Shown here in pieces: positions 24,501-36,133 of a DNA stretch of 64,000 bases. The position numbers and the translations under genes are program-made. The notes under the pieces were generated by a model that saw nothing but the letters and a program-made list of their open reading frames with translations, ran no database searches and was not told where the DNA came from. The DNA lies in contig NC_088708.1 in NCBI RefSeq assembly GCF_963576615.1, positions 62,598,672-62,662,671 on the forward strand, in the 5' to 3' direction. This DNA is from Watersipora subatra (lineage: Eukaryota > Bryozoa > Gymnolaemata > Cheilostomatida > Watersiporidae). Position 1 is the stretch's first letter. Each line of letters starts with the position of its first letter.

Positions 24501-27500
24501 ATCGCAGCCACACAAGACCGCTGTAGTTTGGATTCTCTTTCAAAAACGGCTCAAATGTGACGTAGTTGTGAGAGATGGTTTCTGTTCACACCTTCATGCA
24601 ACCTTATTCGTCGAAATATTTTCAAATATACTTCACGCATTCAATAAAACCATGTCTATTGTTCTTACGCGTCTTTGAGCACTGATATCTCAAAACCTAC
24701 CATAAAAATCTGTTTAATTTTTTAATCTTAGCTTGAACGATTGCATATCATCCTCTGATAAACATGACGAGCCTGTTGGTCACCTGTGATAATCGAAGTG
24801 CTGCAAAAATTATTTGCGAAGTATTGGGTCACATGATCAGATTACGACTTGACGATTAGTTCAAGCCGAAATGAAACTGTAAAGTAGCGAGCATCTATAT
24901 TTGATACGGGGTCTTCAGTAAAACCCGAAGTGTTTGTCATAAACTAGTGCTACGATAAGTTTTATATTGAGCTTTTTATTGGCCTTTCAATTCACATGAG
25001 AACATCACGTGACAAGACAATAACCAAATGTAATGACAACGTCATCGAAATAAAGAGATTCCAATCTACGGCGGCTTTTCGTTTTTGAGCTTTTAAGAGC
25101 TTGTAATCACTTTCCCACACATTTGGCACCTACAACACAACAGAGTAAGACATGGTGAATTTTTTTATACCAAATAACTGTAATTAAAATTTTGTTGCCA
25201 GTCAACCTTTAAGAATCAAAACAAAGTGTACCATGAAGATGTATGTTAGTAGAGAACAACAAACACCAAAAAGTCAGTCAAACATTCACTACTTAGCAGC
25301 CATAATTGATAGAATAAGCAGGAGGCTTCATGAGAGAGCTGCAACACGATCACATAAAAATGACTCAATGGTGAAAACAAATCAGCGACATTTGACCATG
25401 TGACTTGGAACTATTCTTACAATAATTGTTAATACTAATTAAATCAACAACTATCATCTGTGTAATAGGCTATATTTTGGCCTATTATTATGTTGCTATT
25501 TGCTCAAAACTATTTATTCAAAATTATAATACGACTTTCACTATTATGGTTTTTAGTCTCTGGCATCAAAATATTAAAAACTCAGCCACCAGAATGAACA
25601 CTTCATTTGGATTTCTGGTCACCCATCCTGAAAAGCAAGTAACAAACAGGGAGTTGTGTACTCATCGCCAATTCGGGTTAAAGGGTCTTGCTAGTCATTG
25701 ACCTTTTCAAGAAAGTAGGACTTTGAATATCTTTTACAAATCACTAATACTGGCTTTTTCAATAACAAAGATCTGATTTTATAATTTGCTGGAAAATATT
25801 GCAAAATGCTAGTGAAGCGGTAAAAGAATTATGTTCAGCAACACGACCATCGTCTCAGCCATTTATCACTCTGCATACTCCTCCGTATCGCATACTGTTA
25901 TTCTCATGCCTCTCTATTCTCTTTATATTACTTATGAACAAGCTCTAAAATTCTTATATTGTCATTAGACTCATTATTAATGCTTGATGAGCAATCAAAT
26001 TGCATACCATCACACAAGACAGCAGGCAGCCTCTTAAATTGTTTCTGAATCTCAACATTTGTGTTTCGTATGAGCTCATCTGCCATCTGGGACTTCGCTT
26101 TGACTTTCTCAGTAACATGACTGTCTCTCAACCAGCTGTGTATTTTATTATATGATTCCTCTAAATGCTCTCTTTTAGCAAACAGCTCGGAGTTGTATGC
26201 CTCCACCTCCTTTGTAAGTTTCATCTGATGGGCACGTAATGTCTCCTTGAGCCTTTCACTCTCGGACTGGATCCGTACAATCTACAGGTGTAGCGAGACA
26301 AATCTTTAAGTGATAGGTATTTGCTAAGTATTGTTGGATTTTGGAAAACTGAAAACGGTTTCTCTCAAATAGATGGTGTTATATCACTATGCATAAGCGT
26401 CTGAAAAAATAGCCCTACAACATAATGCAATATATTCAGAGAGCTCCGCATGCATAAAAGTATGGTGATGCAGTGTGATCACTGAGAGCTACAACATAGC
26501 TCCATCTTGTCAAATCAATTGCTTCAGTAACATAATTGCAAGCATCGCATATAACTTAGCTGCTTATCTGTATATATAAATCTCAGAGTTTTTTTTGTTA
26601 AACCGCATGTCCAGGATAGCAATTAAAATCTAGAAAAAATGAAAAATCCGCACGAAACTAGATTTGATCGCGGCACCTCCATTTCTATAGGCGGCGAACT
26701 TAACCATTAAGCTACACGGAATACAATGAATGCCTTGAGCAAGTAGTCATTACATTGGTTAAGATACATACGCTTAAGAGCTTACTTGGGGTTAATAACT
26801 AGCACTGTTGACCATTAATGCTGGCCAAAATGCTGGTATTGTTTTAGTAAAGATTTTAGTAAAGATCTAGCTTTCCAGGTAAGTTACTTAAAGTCATCAA
26901 GTAATTATTCTATTACTCGTGCAACGCCAGGCATTCATCTAGTTTTTTATATATACATGTAATATGAAATACCAAATTCAGAAGGAGATGCTGTGCATTA
27001 TTGTAAAAAATGAATGCATGTTATTGCCAGCTGTTCACCTTTGTAAAATACTCCTTACGAATAGCTTTACAAATTGTTTAGTGAAGCATGAATGAATAGG
27101 ACATTGCTATGTATTGTTTATCTTGTCCACTAATATTCTTTAACAAACATTTAGGAAAAGTTTAATTTGTAAATACAGTAAAGCTTCAGCCAAGCCATCT
27201 ATTATACTAGAATAATGCAGTTTTTCATTGTTATACAAGAGTTGCCGGTGAAAAACCAGCAATATCGAACCAACTCAAAATTTGCGCTTTATAAAAATTT
27301 TTGAAACAACGTCTCATTGCTCTAGCTCCACTGCATCAAATGTTTTGTTTCAAAGACTAACTTGGCATCAGTTGAAGCACTGAAAATTTAACATTGCAAA
27401 AAGGTGCGATTGAAGTCACAATTTAGAAACACTGGAGCAATCACCATAAAACCACTATTTGGAGCTCTATTTTTTAACCCTTCTCCTATAGTGGCACTTT

Positions 27501-30500
27501 ATTAAAGGTAAAATTGCATTTTTACCTTTAATAAAGGTAAAACTTTACCTTACTTTTACCTTGCTTTGAGAACTTTAGTAGCAAAATAATCAGCTGAAAT
27601 TTACCCATTCTCAATGAACAATTTACTGTTCACGAAATGATTTTAAATGTCCACATTTTTAAAGAATTTTTTTACTATTCCATACCATAAACTACACACA
27701 GAGGTAATAAGAGAACAGCTAATATGTAAATTGCAATGATTGTCTTCACAAGGTTGAATAATGTACTGTGCTGCTATATTTGCAGCAACTTGTACCTTGG
27801 CCTCGTCTACTCAGTCTCATGTACAAAAAGGTAATATACTATAAACGTGTCGAAATAGATAGCCTGTTTCATTTTAAATTTAGTAAAAAATATCCTATCT
27901 ATGAACATAAAGATTTGATGTTTTATTTCTAAACTTTAACATTAAAGGTTGAATTGCAACAAAATTCACATTACAGTTATTTGGTTTCAAAAGGTTCACC
28001 ATGTCTTACTCTGTTGTGTTGTAGGTGCAAAATATGTGGAAATGTGATTACAAGCTCTTAAAAGCTCAAAAACGAAAAGCCACCATAGATTGGAATCTCT
28101 TTATTTCTCTGACGTTGTCATTACATTTGGTTATTGTCTTGTCACGTGATGTTCTCATGTGAATTGAAAGGCCAATAAAAAGTTCAATATAAAACTTATC
28201 GTAGCACTAGTTTATGACAAACACTTCAGGTTTTACCAAAGACCCCGTATCAAATATAGATGCTCGCTACTTTACAGTTTTGTTTCGGCTTGATCAATCG
28301 TCAAGTCGTAATCTGATCATGTGACCCAATGCTTCGCAAATAATATTTGCAGCACTTTTCGATTATCACAGGTGACCAACAGGCTCGTCTTGATTATCAA
28401 ACAATGACATGGACTCCTTCGAGGTAAGGTTAAAAAATTAAATGAATTTTTACGGTAAGTTATAAGATATCAGTGCTAAAAGTGACAGGATTACAATGAC
28501 GATAAAATGGACGCGTAAGAACAATAGACATGGTTTTATTGAATGCGTGACGTATATTTATCCCACAACTACGTCACATTTGAGCTGTTTTGGAAAGAGA
28601 ATCCAAACGGGGGTCTCGTTTGGCCGCGATTAACTGTTCGTTTTTCTTAGCTTTTAAGAGCTTATCATCACATTCCCACATATTTTGCATCTACAACACA
28701 ACAGAGTAAGACATGGTGAATCTTTTGATATCAAATAACTGTAATGAGAATTTTATTGTCATTACAAGCAAGTCAACCTTTAAACATCAAAGAAACAAAG
28801 GCTAGTCCATGGTAAGATTACTATCTAAAAATTTTATACAGTAAGTGCACAGTAAGGTATCGTAGCAAATATCAAGTAAAATAGAAAAACCACCGTACGA
28901 ACTTTTGTCTTCAATTTTTGACAATTGTAACATAATAACTTTAAATATAATAAGAAACAGACAGAAGACAAATTTTTTGTTGAAGTCTGAGACGTAAAAA
29001 TCATGAATTTTGTGGTTGAAATCTGACTTAATTAAGACAAGAAATATGACTGTAGCTTGTTCCTAGTCAGTAGCCATGACAACACTTCAGCAACAAACTA
29101 CTTGACACACGCATTTATTAATTAAACAAATATCAACAGCAAGCAAATGTTTAGACTGTTCAAACTGAATCTGATTTATTATGTTTTACTCTGCTAGATA
29201 GTGCACCATGGTTATTGTAAATAAACTTACTATGGGAGCAGATTGTTTGAATGAATTTGGTCTCCTCTATAATTTTAGAAAGTGACCTACCAAAGTGCTC
29301 CACCACCTGCAGGGTACTAGCCTCTTCTCTTCAATATACCAACTAAAGTAAATAAAATAGTAGTAGCAGGTAATATCTTACACTCTCCTGGCAGATCTTA
29401 TCTATTAGCTTTAGACTTGCTCGCCCCTGCGCCTCACATTCATCGAGAGTCAACCATGCCTGCTTATTCAGCCTGCAAATCTCAGTGAGCTTGTCACTTG
29501 CTGACTTGAGAAGTCGCTCAAAGTGGGTTTTTATCTCCTCATTGTGTTTATTGAGAGAGCTGAACTTGTGTTGCAATTGGCGCGTGGCTATGGAACGAAT
29601 TAATCTGATTAGAGTCTTGAACAAACAGAAACATAGATCCAAATTCGCTGAAAATTGGTTAGTGGATTCTAACATCAAATACCAATCAATGCAATAAAGA
29701 TTTTTCCAGCTACCGCTAGCTTTCACATAAGTTCTTCATAATACTCAAATATAAAATAAGCTTTTTTGAAATTATTATAAAGTCTTACCAAAACTGAGAG
29801 CTCACATACATTCATTTGGCTTTTAAAAGTAAATAATAAGTGGGACCTATGAACCTTGAACAAAAGTATTTACCTGAACATGCTGCGGAGAGGTCACATT
29901 CAGCACACACCAATTCATGACACTTTTCACAGGCTAAGATAATCTTCTCATTGTGTTTCTTACACCTGACGGTATGAGGAAACTGGGAACTCTCATATAT
30001 GGCAACAGATATGGTCTTATGCCTTTCACCAAAGTAGGAGTCATGTACCTACAACAATATCTGCCAGTAAAACAAATGGTTGAATACACAAATTCTAAAC
30101 CCGCTGATAGAGTTTTAAATACTTTCATTTGGACACAAAGATAACTAGTAATAAAATTGGCTGTCAATAGAACTTGACAAATTCAAAGAAAAGACAACTC
30201 TGCTTCCAGAAGCAGTTGAAGCCAGAAAATGTATCGGTGCAACTAATTCACATACAGTTGGCTGCAATTAACTCAAGTTTTAAATAGCTCCAATCCCAAT
30301 ATTCAAAAGCTAGGATCACTCAGAATGACCCTGATTTTACACAAAGCACATCAAGAAAGAAGGAATTAATAGCTAATGGCAGTTCCGCAAGCACACTCAT
30401 CACTTAACTACCCACACTTCCTCTGGTAATATATAATTATTGACTGCACTATTTGGCTTGTTGCTAAAAAGTCACAGAGAAGCAGTGAAGTGTACATAAC

Positions 30501-33500
30501 AACACCATGTAAAAAAGAACATGAGCCCCTGAAGACTTGCTAACTTAAAATGACTGACTTGAAATGGCTGAATGTAGGGTTAGCTCAACTCTGGTATTTA
30601 ATAGTACCATTTGTTTATCAATAGATCTGGAATGAGTTGCTATGGGGTACCATTTTCATATAGGTAACATTGAGGCGAAAGAACACCTCAATTGAAATCC
30701 ATAATTTCTGATCTGAGTTAGGCATAACTTTTAGACTACCAAAGGTGACCTTCAATAGACATGGATTTCAGATCTATCCTAACTGTTATAAAATACAGCG
30801 ACTTTGTACTGTGCATTGTACAAGCTTTTACATCAGTGATAAGCTGGTAAAACAAAAATGATACAATGAATTGTAGATGAGCTACGTATACAATTTTGGA
30901 CTGCTTGTGAATTGCAGAGAACAGTCCAAGTGTTCATGGTTGACATGAATTTCATGGGTAAGTCCTTTCAATACTTGAAGTAATTGACTGATTAATAAAA
31001 CCACCCCTTATGGAAGGGGTGGCCTTTAAAAGGGCAAAGGAGGGGGCAGGTTTACCGGTTTCTCTTCTATCTCTCCCTTGGGAAAGAAAGAAGACAGGCG
31101 TCATCACCAAGGGATCATTATGAGAAGATATGTGAAGATAAGAAGCAGAGGGTTATGAGAAAGATCAACAAAAGGCTGAGCCCTGGAGAGATCTGCTCTG
31201 GTTGTACCATCAGTATTTAGAGAGTGTCAAGAAGCAGCACCCAAAAACTGCTGGCACAATATTAGTTGACCTTTGTTAGAAATGTTTTAGAAGGTAATAT
31301 TGGAGATGCTTTTAGTCCTTCGACTCTTACCAAAACAACTGAAGACATGACAATGATGGATGCGCAGGTGGCGTTTGTAATTTAACATGCTCACAGATGA
31401 AGCTGGAGGAGAAACAAGATTACATGGTAGATCCTTGGTCAATAGAAACATGGTTGCTATTGACCAAGGATATGAAAGAGTAAAATTGGACTAGTTAGCG
31501 GTTTCTATTAAACCTGAAGCCATCTAGTCTGAGCTGTGCTGCAATATGGCAGAGGGGGCATCAACTCTCAAACAGAAGTAAATGGATAGATGATGACCAT
31601 ACCAATGAAAGGAATAATTAAGGAGCAAAGGTGAAAGGAGTAAAGAGGAAACAGAAGCGTCTACTACTGAACAGAGAAGACCTGATGGCAGAAATGTATG
31701 AAATAATTTGTCTACCATGACAGAAGAGAATGCAAAGGACGCTTTAGTACAGAAGTTGTGTTAGTTTTTTTGGGTAAATTGATTATTATGTACGGGATGC
31801 TGAGAAACCTAGTTTGTGACCTAGTTTGTGAGTGTTATTAACCTGCTTGTGAAGTTGACATTATTTACATTCAGATGTCTTCAAAAATTTATGTATGGCT
31901 CAGAAATCTTGCAATTCAGCCAAGATTGCTTCATTTTCAATTTCTCGTTTCAATATTATTGTTTTCCCGTTTCTAATGCTAGATACTTACCTGCTTGTGG
32001 GTGTCACATATCTTTTCTTTGCACTTAGTGCAATAGCATACTGCTAGCTGCTCATCACAACCATCACAATCACATGTCAGGGTAGTACTGGTACCCTCAG
32101 GTTCCAATTTTACTGATGGTAGCTTCTTCAGGTCGATGCCATTATAAGCTCTCCTAAAACAAGTCATAATAGTGATAATCCATGTTAAGATCTGTGTGCA
32201 ATCCTAGTCGCAAATATTCAAATCATTTTCACTTCAGAAACACATTTATCATTTCTTATAAAGTCAAACCTCAGCATACAAAGTAAATACATTCTGATAT
32301 TTTATTTGTATGTGAAACTGTCATAGCTGGAGCAAATATTCTTACAGAGATACCTTGTATTTGGGTTAATTCGCTTCACAGATCAAGAACTTAACAATTG
32401 ATACTTGAAATAATTATATATACCATCTATACAAATGCATTCAATAAAATTATGTAAAAACGGCATTGAAAAAAAACTATATGTAACAAACTAATCTAAC
32501 AAGGTAAACTAACGACGTAAACTAACGAGGTAAAAGTTAATAAAAAGAGATTACTATTTTTACTTTGCATTTGAGTTAGAGACAAGCAAGTACAGGTGTT
32601 GCTCAGAGTTGGCATTTTTCCCGGGAAAAACTGTTTTTCCCAGGGCAGCGAGAAAAACTGGTGAAAACCGGGAACAACTGGTAAAAACCGGGAACAACTG
32701 AAAAATAATATAACGCCAGAATTTTTTATCCAAATATTTTGCTAGACAATGAAATTTAATAAAAATGGAAAATTTGACTAAACAATTAGTTGTGTGACTC
32801 CATATTTATATTAATCAATAGCGATCAATCAATCAACTTGCAGCAATGTACATGCAGCTGGCGTAAAACTAATAATTAAAATAACATAAAGTATGCCACA
32901 AATAATTGAAAATGACATTACCATAAAACCTCCAATTGAACACTATGGCGCTTTATTTTTCAACCTTTCCTCTATAGTAGTGGTCATTTGGAGGCGGTGC
33001 ATAAATAAAAGGCTGGCAGTGTATTTTTTAAATGGTTCGTCAGAATTTTTAGAAAATAAATTTAGCCCGATTACGAAGGAAGCGAATGTCGCCTATATTT
33101 TGCTCTCTTGTTCCGTTGGAGCGATATTAAATCTTTTGGATGCAACAAACCTGCTAACTTACATCCAACTTGTCAAAGATCTCTTAATAAATATGCATCG
33201 ATAAATCGAGAAATATCTCTACCAGTTGATGTCTACGGCTTGCAATTGGCCTGCGATGATACTATAGCCTGTATTCTTCTTTGCAATTTGTTGGCATTTT
33301 CAATTTTTATTCCATTCTAAATTTGAAAGCAGTTTTTGATTTTATATCTAAACTTAACAATGTTGCATGAAAGCTCATTGCACTCACTGATATGTTTGCT
33401 ACAGTTTGTAGCCAAAACTAGCTTTTTATGTGCAATAGAAGCGGAGTTATGACCCTCGATTCATTATAAGCCATGTTAAGACAGCTGCAAGGATGCTATT

Positions 33501-35545
33501 ACATAACATGCTATAAATCTGCATATTTCTAAGTTATGTAATGATAATCTATCAAATGATACAAATATATATTCATGAACAAGTGACATAAACGAACCAT
33601 ACTTACATTACACGCAAAAACAAAAATTAACGTTTTGAAAACAAAAAAATATTTCCACCATTTGCTCGGATAGCTGCATTCTGATTGTTGCTTTTGATGG
33701 AATGAACATCTTCTAGTTGTCCAATACCTTCCACGATATCTTCTGGCCTTAAATCTTTTTCTGCACTGCTGAGCTAGTCAATATTAGCATCTAAACAATT
33801 TTTTGGCAAAACTTTTACGGGCTGCATTTTGCACCAATGCACCGTGTAAAAGTTCGCTCGTTAAACGTAACCTTTGGTCCAAAACTTGCAAACCAATTTA
33901 TATACATGCTCTTCGAAGTATTTAGACCGCGTTAAACAATAAACTACTTTTAGCCTGAGACAGATATTAATTATTTCAATGGTGCTGCTTTCAAAGTTTT
34001 AATAAAAAAAAGTGAAAAGCTTTGGCGTTGTACAACGAGAGAATTGATTGTTATTAATGTAAAAGATTCATTATTAATACGACTTTGTGAACACTTTTCT
34101 ACTGATCACTTGATATAATGGGTTAATAAAGATTTTAAAAAATAGTCAAAGTGGCGGTCAAATGGAAGTGACGCTCAAATAAGGAGGGTGGCGTTCTATT
34201 TTTCAACCATTCTCTCGTAGTGGCGGTCAAACAGAGGCGGCGTTTAAATAGAGGTGGCATTAGAGGCTTTACGGTATATGTCTATATATGTATACAGTAG
34301 ACGCTTCTACATTGTTAACAATCTGTTCTGGGAATGTTTACATTATAGGGATCTTACGTGATATTTTACAGTAAAAACATGTAAATTGCCTAATCTAACC
34401 TGTCTAAGATCATCCCTAACTCACCCCTTTTGCGTTTTGAAAAAGGAAAAGACTAGACTTAACTTTTTAATTTAATAACTGTCACTTAAATGAATTATTG
34501 ATTTGTATCGATAAATTTACTCTTTTTTGTCACTTTCACTCAGCTCATGGTCCATGATTGCGGCAATTTTACAATAAGTTACAAGTAATGAGTTACAAGT
34601 AGGTTACAAGTTCTCCTTGTAATGAGTTACAAGGAGAACGCACACCTTCAATGTCAATTTGCCTTGAGTTTCTTTTTTTATTTTAGACAGCAAGGTCTAT
34701 TTTGAAAAAGAAAATAAAAATGTTTCATATGTCTAAAATAAAGCAAAAGATATTAAAAAAACAACTTCGCTATCATAAGAGCAGTGTCTATGTGTTCATC
34801 TGCCTATCCATCAAAAAGTTAAAGGTTATGATAAAAGCTAACTTTCAAAGATCCTCTAAGTCGTGACATTAGATCGGTAGACCGATACTAACACCTATAT
34901 CGAATAACTGCGCAGCTACTTAGTATATGTACATTATGGAGACCTGATAAATTACCAAATTAGACCGCCAGGGTATTGGTACATGCATATTTATTAGGGA
35001 AAACTCTATAAATAGTTTTCTCTTTGAAGTGGGGCAAGAGGGAAAGCGATATTTTTAAGACTAACTTTGTGATCCATGTTATCCAAATCGAATCTGAGAA
35101 ATTGCGCCGACTTCATTATTTACGTTATATGGAATTTTTTACGTAGTATGAAGCAAAAACTTTACATAAATTTTTCACATTACATTGAATTTACATTATA
35201 AGAGGTATACAACATCGAAGCATCTACTGTATATGTATACGCATAAATCTTTCACGTTACATTGAATTCATGTTATAGGTGGCATACGTCATAGGAGCCT
35301 CGACTGTATATGTATACGGATATGTGTACATATATTCACGTAGTTGGCAATCATGAAGAGATAAATATCTCCTCTACTCACTGGCAAGTGGCGCAAGTGA
35401 ATTCCAAACCACCTTTAAAGTCTCCTTCCATACAGGGAAAACAAAAGACATGATGGCATGGCAACTCCCTAGGATCAGTCATGTAACCAAACTGCTCATA
35501 GCAATATCCACATCTGTAGTCTTCAGAAACTCCACAGGCAGCCAT
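18538..35545 (-). CDS. TRIM-family RING E3 ubiquitin ligase with beta-propeller-like C-terminus
   Basis: Exons in coding order: 35545-35382, 32153-31991, 30048-29874, 29587-29382, 29306-29231, 26281-26008, 22319-21600, 18665-18538 (stop TGA), about 635 residues. RING (residues 12-54) is a full C3HC4: C12, C15, C30, H32, C35, C38, C51, C54. Exon 2 ends in a B-box 1 (C-x2-C-x8-C-x2-C-x4-C-x2-H); exon 3 has a B-box 2 (C-x2-H-x7-C-x2-C-x4-C-x2-C). Exon 4 is a BBC-type coiled coil (HKFSSLNKHNEEIKTHFERL), continued in exons 5 and 6. Exon 7 and the last exon form repeated beta-strand motifs such as GVSHDSTGLIYVSTF and ISPCGKKLRELHSD, typical of NHL-like propellers in TRIM2/3/56-type proteins. All junctions match in phase except exon 5 to exon 6 (phase 1 into phase 0), so a small exon is probably missing or the exon 5 donor is different. 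The exon 4 acceptor is also uncertain. Substrates cannot be inferred. Confidence 0.85.
18666..21599 (-). other. TRIM last intron, no recognised content
   Basis: About 2.9 kb of AT-rich sequence. There is a small inverted repeat near 20266-20301 (AATAACGAA / TTCGTTATT). Open frames here are short and lack splice or domain support. Confidence 0.5.
22510..24044. mobile_element. DNA transposon with CCCTAGGACACTTA termini and TA flanks
   Basis: TACCCTAGGACACTTA at 22510-22525 is exactly complementary to TAAGTGTCCTAGGGTA at 24029-24044. If the outer TA is the target duplication, the terminal repeat is 14 bp. Both subterminal regions carry several TTTCGC motifs in mirrored orientation, as in elements with subterminal transposase sites. 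It lies in the TRIM intron between exons 6 and 7. The interior (about 23330-23700) is homologous, inverted, to part of the pogo-like element at 36134-37233. A short open segment is described separately at 23076-23195. Confidence 0.8.
23076..23195 (-). pseudogene. Transposase-like fragment with a PCNA-interacting (PIP) motif
   Basis: Forty codons from ATG at 23195 to a possible donor (CTG/GTAGGT) read MSSMAKQIKITSFFGKAK, then an acidic stretch. QIKITSFF fits the PIP-box pattern Q-x-x-[ILM]-x-x-[FY]-[FY] exactly. It sits inside the CCCTAGGACACTTA element. Pogo-family transposases are known to bind PCNA, and the same element holds pogo-related DNA, so a transposase remnant is the likeliest reading. 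No catalytic DDE residues are seen, so this is only a fragment. Confidence 0.45.
24360..25212. mobile_element. Long-TIR element, copy 1 (TTAA-flanked family)
   Basis: Arms of about 130 bp start TTAAAGGTTTACTTGCCACA and end in TTGCCAGTCAACCTTTAA. They contain CACCATGTCTTACTCTG and GCTCTTAAAAGCTCAAAAAC and their complements. The interior is about 600 bp without a transposase frame. TTAA at both ends fits a TTAA target duplication (piggyBac-type), or is part of the terminus itself. Confidence 0.85.
26570..26730 (-). mobile_element. tRNA-derived SINE, minus strand
   Basis: On the minus strand, CCGTGTAGCTTAATGGTTAAG (around 26722-26702) resembles a tRNA 5' half with an A box. GCGATCAAATC (near 26672-26662) is a decayed B box. 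The tail contains a TCTAGATTTTAATTGCTAT stretch and GGACATGCGGTTTAACA, the layout of tRNA-SINEs with a conserved 3' domain. It is intronic in the TRIM gene. Confidence 0.6.
27438..27560. mobile_element. Pogo-like left-end fragment and a TTAAAGGTA palindrome
   Basis: ACCATAAAACCACTATTTGG through CTCCTATAGTGGCACTTT matches the left end of the element at 32929. It is followed at about 27503-27532 by a near-perfect 30-bp palindrome, TTAAAGGTAAAA ... TTTTACCTTTAA, which carries the TAAAGGTA ends seen in other local MITEs. Confidence 0.5.
27942..28783. mobile_element. Long-TIR element, copy 2 (TTAA-flanked family)
   Basis: Starts TTAAAGGTTGAATTGCAAC and ends CAAGTCAACCTTTAA. Its interior runs in the opposite orientation to copy 1 (the CGCCATAGATTGG-type block comes first). 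It lies in the TRIM intron between exons 5 and 6. No coding frame. Confidence 0.85.
30049..31990 (-). other. TRIM intron 2, includes an unexplained purine-rich block
   Basis: Around 31000-31740 the composition shifts to purine-rich, GC-richer sequence with interrupted frames (for example a run reading SSPRDHYEKICEDKKQR before a stop). It resembles a decayed coding sequence, but I recognise no family. The remainder is featureless AT-rich DNA. Confidence 0.35.
32616..32710. mobile_element. hAT-like end fragment
   Basis: CAGAGTTGGCATTTTTCCCG begins like the hAT ends nearby and is followed by repeated GAAAAACTGG and AAAACCGGGAACAACTG blocks. No matching right end was found. Confidence 0.35.
32929..34276. 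mobile_element. Pogo/Tigger-like element, full length, non-autonomous
   Basis: The left end TACCATAAAACCTCCAATTG and the right end (complement TACCGTAAAGCCTCTAATG) are inverted repeats with TA at both edges. GCGGTCAAA-type blocks near both ends are shared with the copy at 9168. The interior has a degraded acidic coding remnant on the minus strand near 33780-33640. It is in TRIM intron 1. Confidence 0.7.
34303..35231. mobile_element. TA-flanked element with CAGTAGACGCTTCTACA ends
   Basis: Left end CAGTAGACGCTTCTACAT; right end complement CAGTAGATGCTTCGATG; both flanked by TA. The interior has repeated MATTACATTGAATT and GTTACAAG blocks, plus a hairpin at about 34608-34637 (GTTCTCCTTGTAA / TTACAAGGAGAAC). 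A second, similar right end lies at about 35289-35306 (GAGCCTCGACTG), which suggests a partial duplication. Ends and TA target fit the Tc1/mariner-pogo group. Confidence 0.6.
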
Positions 35546-35699
35546 TTTGTGAATACTACAAGATCAGTGACAGGTAGAAATTTATAATATATACAACTCT
35601 TCACATTGACAGAAATATTCAATAATCAATGTTAATTAAAGGTTGACTTGCAACAAAATTCACATTACAGATATTTGATATGAAAAGATTCACCATGTC

Positions 35700-36107
35700 T
35701 AAAGGTAGGGCCACACGAGACAAAATTCTCACGAAATCGGCGAAATTTGGACGAAACGATTCGGACGAATTGACATTTGGACGAATTCGTTCATTGTTGG
35801 TTGCGCACGATGAGCGAATCCTGAATTGGACGAAACGTCAGAAATTCCTACGAATCGTTGTTTGATTGGTCGGTTGAAAAGGTTAGTTGAATGTTGAAGG
35901 TCGTTTTCTTTGGCGCATATCCAGAAAAAAACGGTTTAGTTGAAATGGAATCGGCTTCAATTTATCACCGCGTTCTGATTGGCTAGTTGAAAGTTAGTTT
36001 CGCACGAGTCCGTGGTGGGGAAACTCTGTGTGGCAGGTAAGAAATTTCGTACGAATGGAATTTCCCAGATTAGTTGAAATTACACGATACGTGTGGCCCT
36101 ACCTTTA
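35700..36107. mobile_element. Nested MITE with TAAAGGTAGGGCCACACG termini
   Basis: TAAAGGTAGGGCCACACG at the left is exactly complementary to CGTGTGGCCCTACCTTTA at the right. It interrupts the CACCATGTCTTACTCTG block of the host element, and the junctions match the uninterrupted copies with TA (or TTA) as target. The interior has repeated GGACGAA motifs. No protein frame. Confidence 0.85.
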
Positions 36108-36133
36108 CTCTGTTGTGTTGTAAGTGCAAAATA

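Noticed and set aside
25932-26007. Continuation of the TRIM exon 6 frame to an AA/GTAATA donor or stop
   Set aside because: The donor G/GTATGC at 26008 gives the phase required by the next exon; the longer reading does not.
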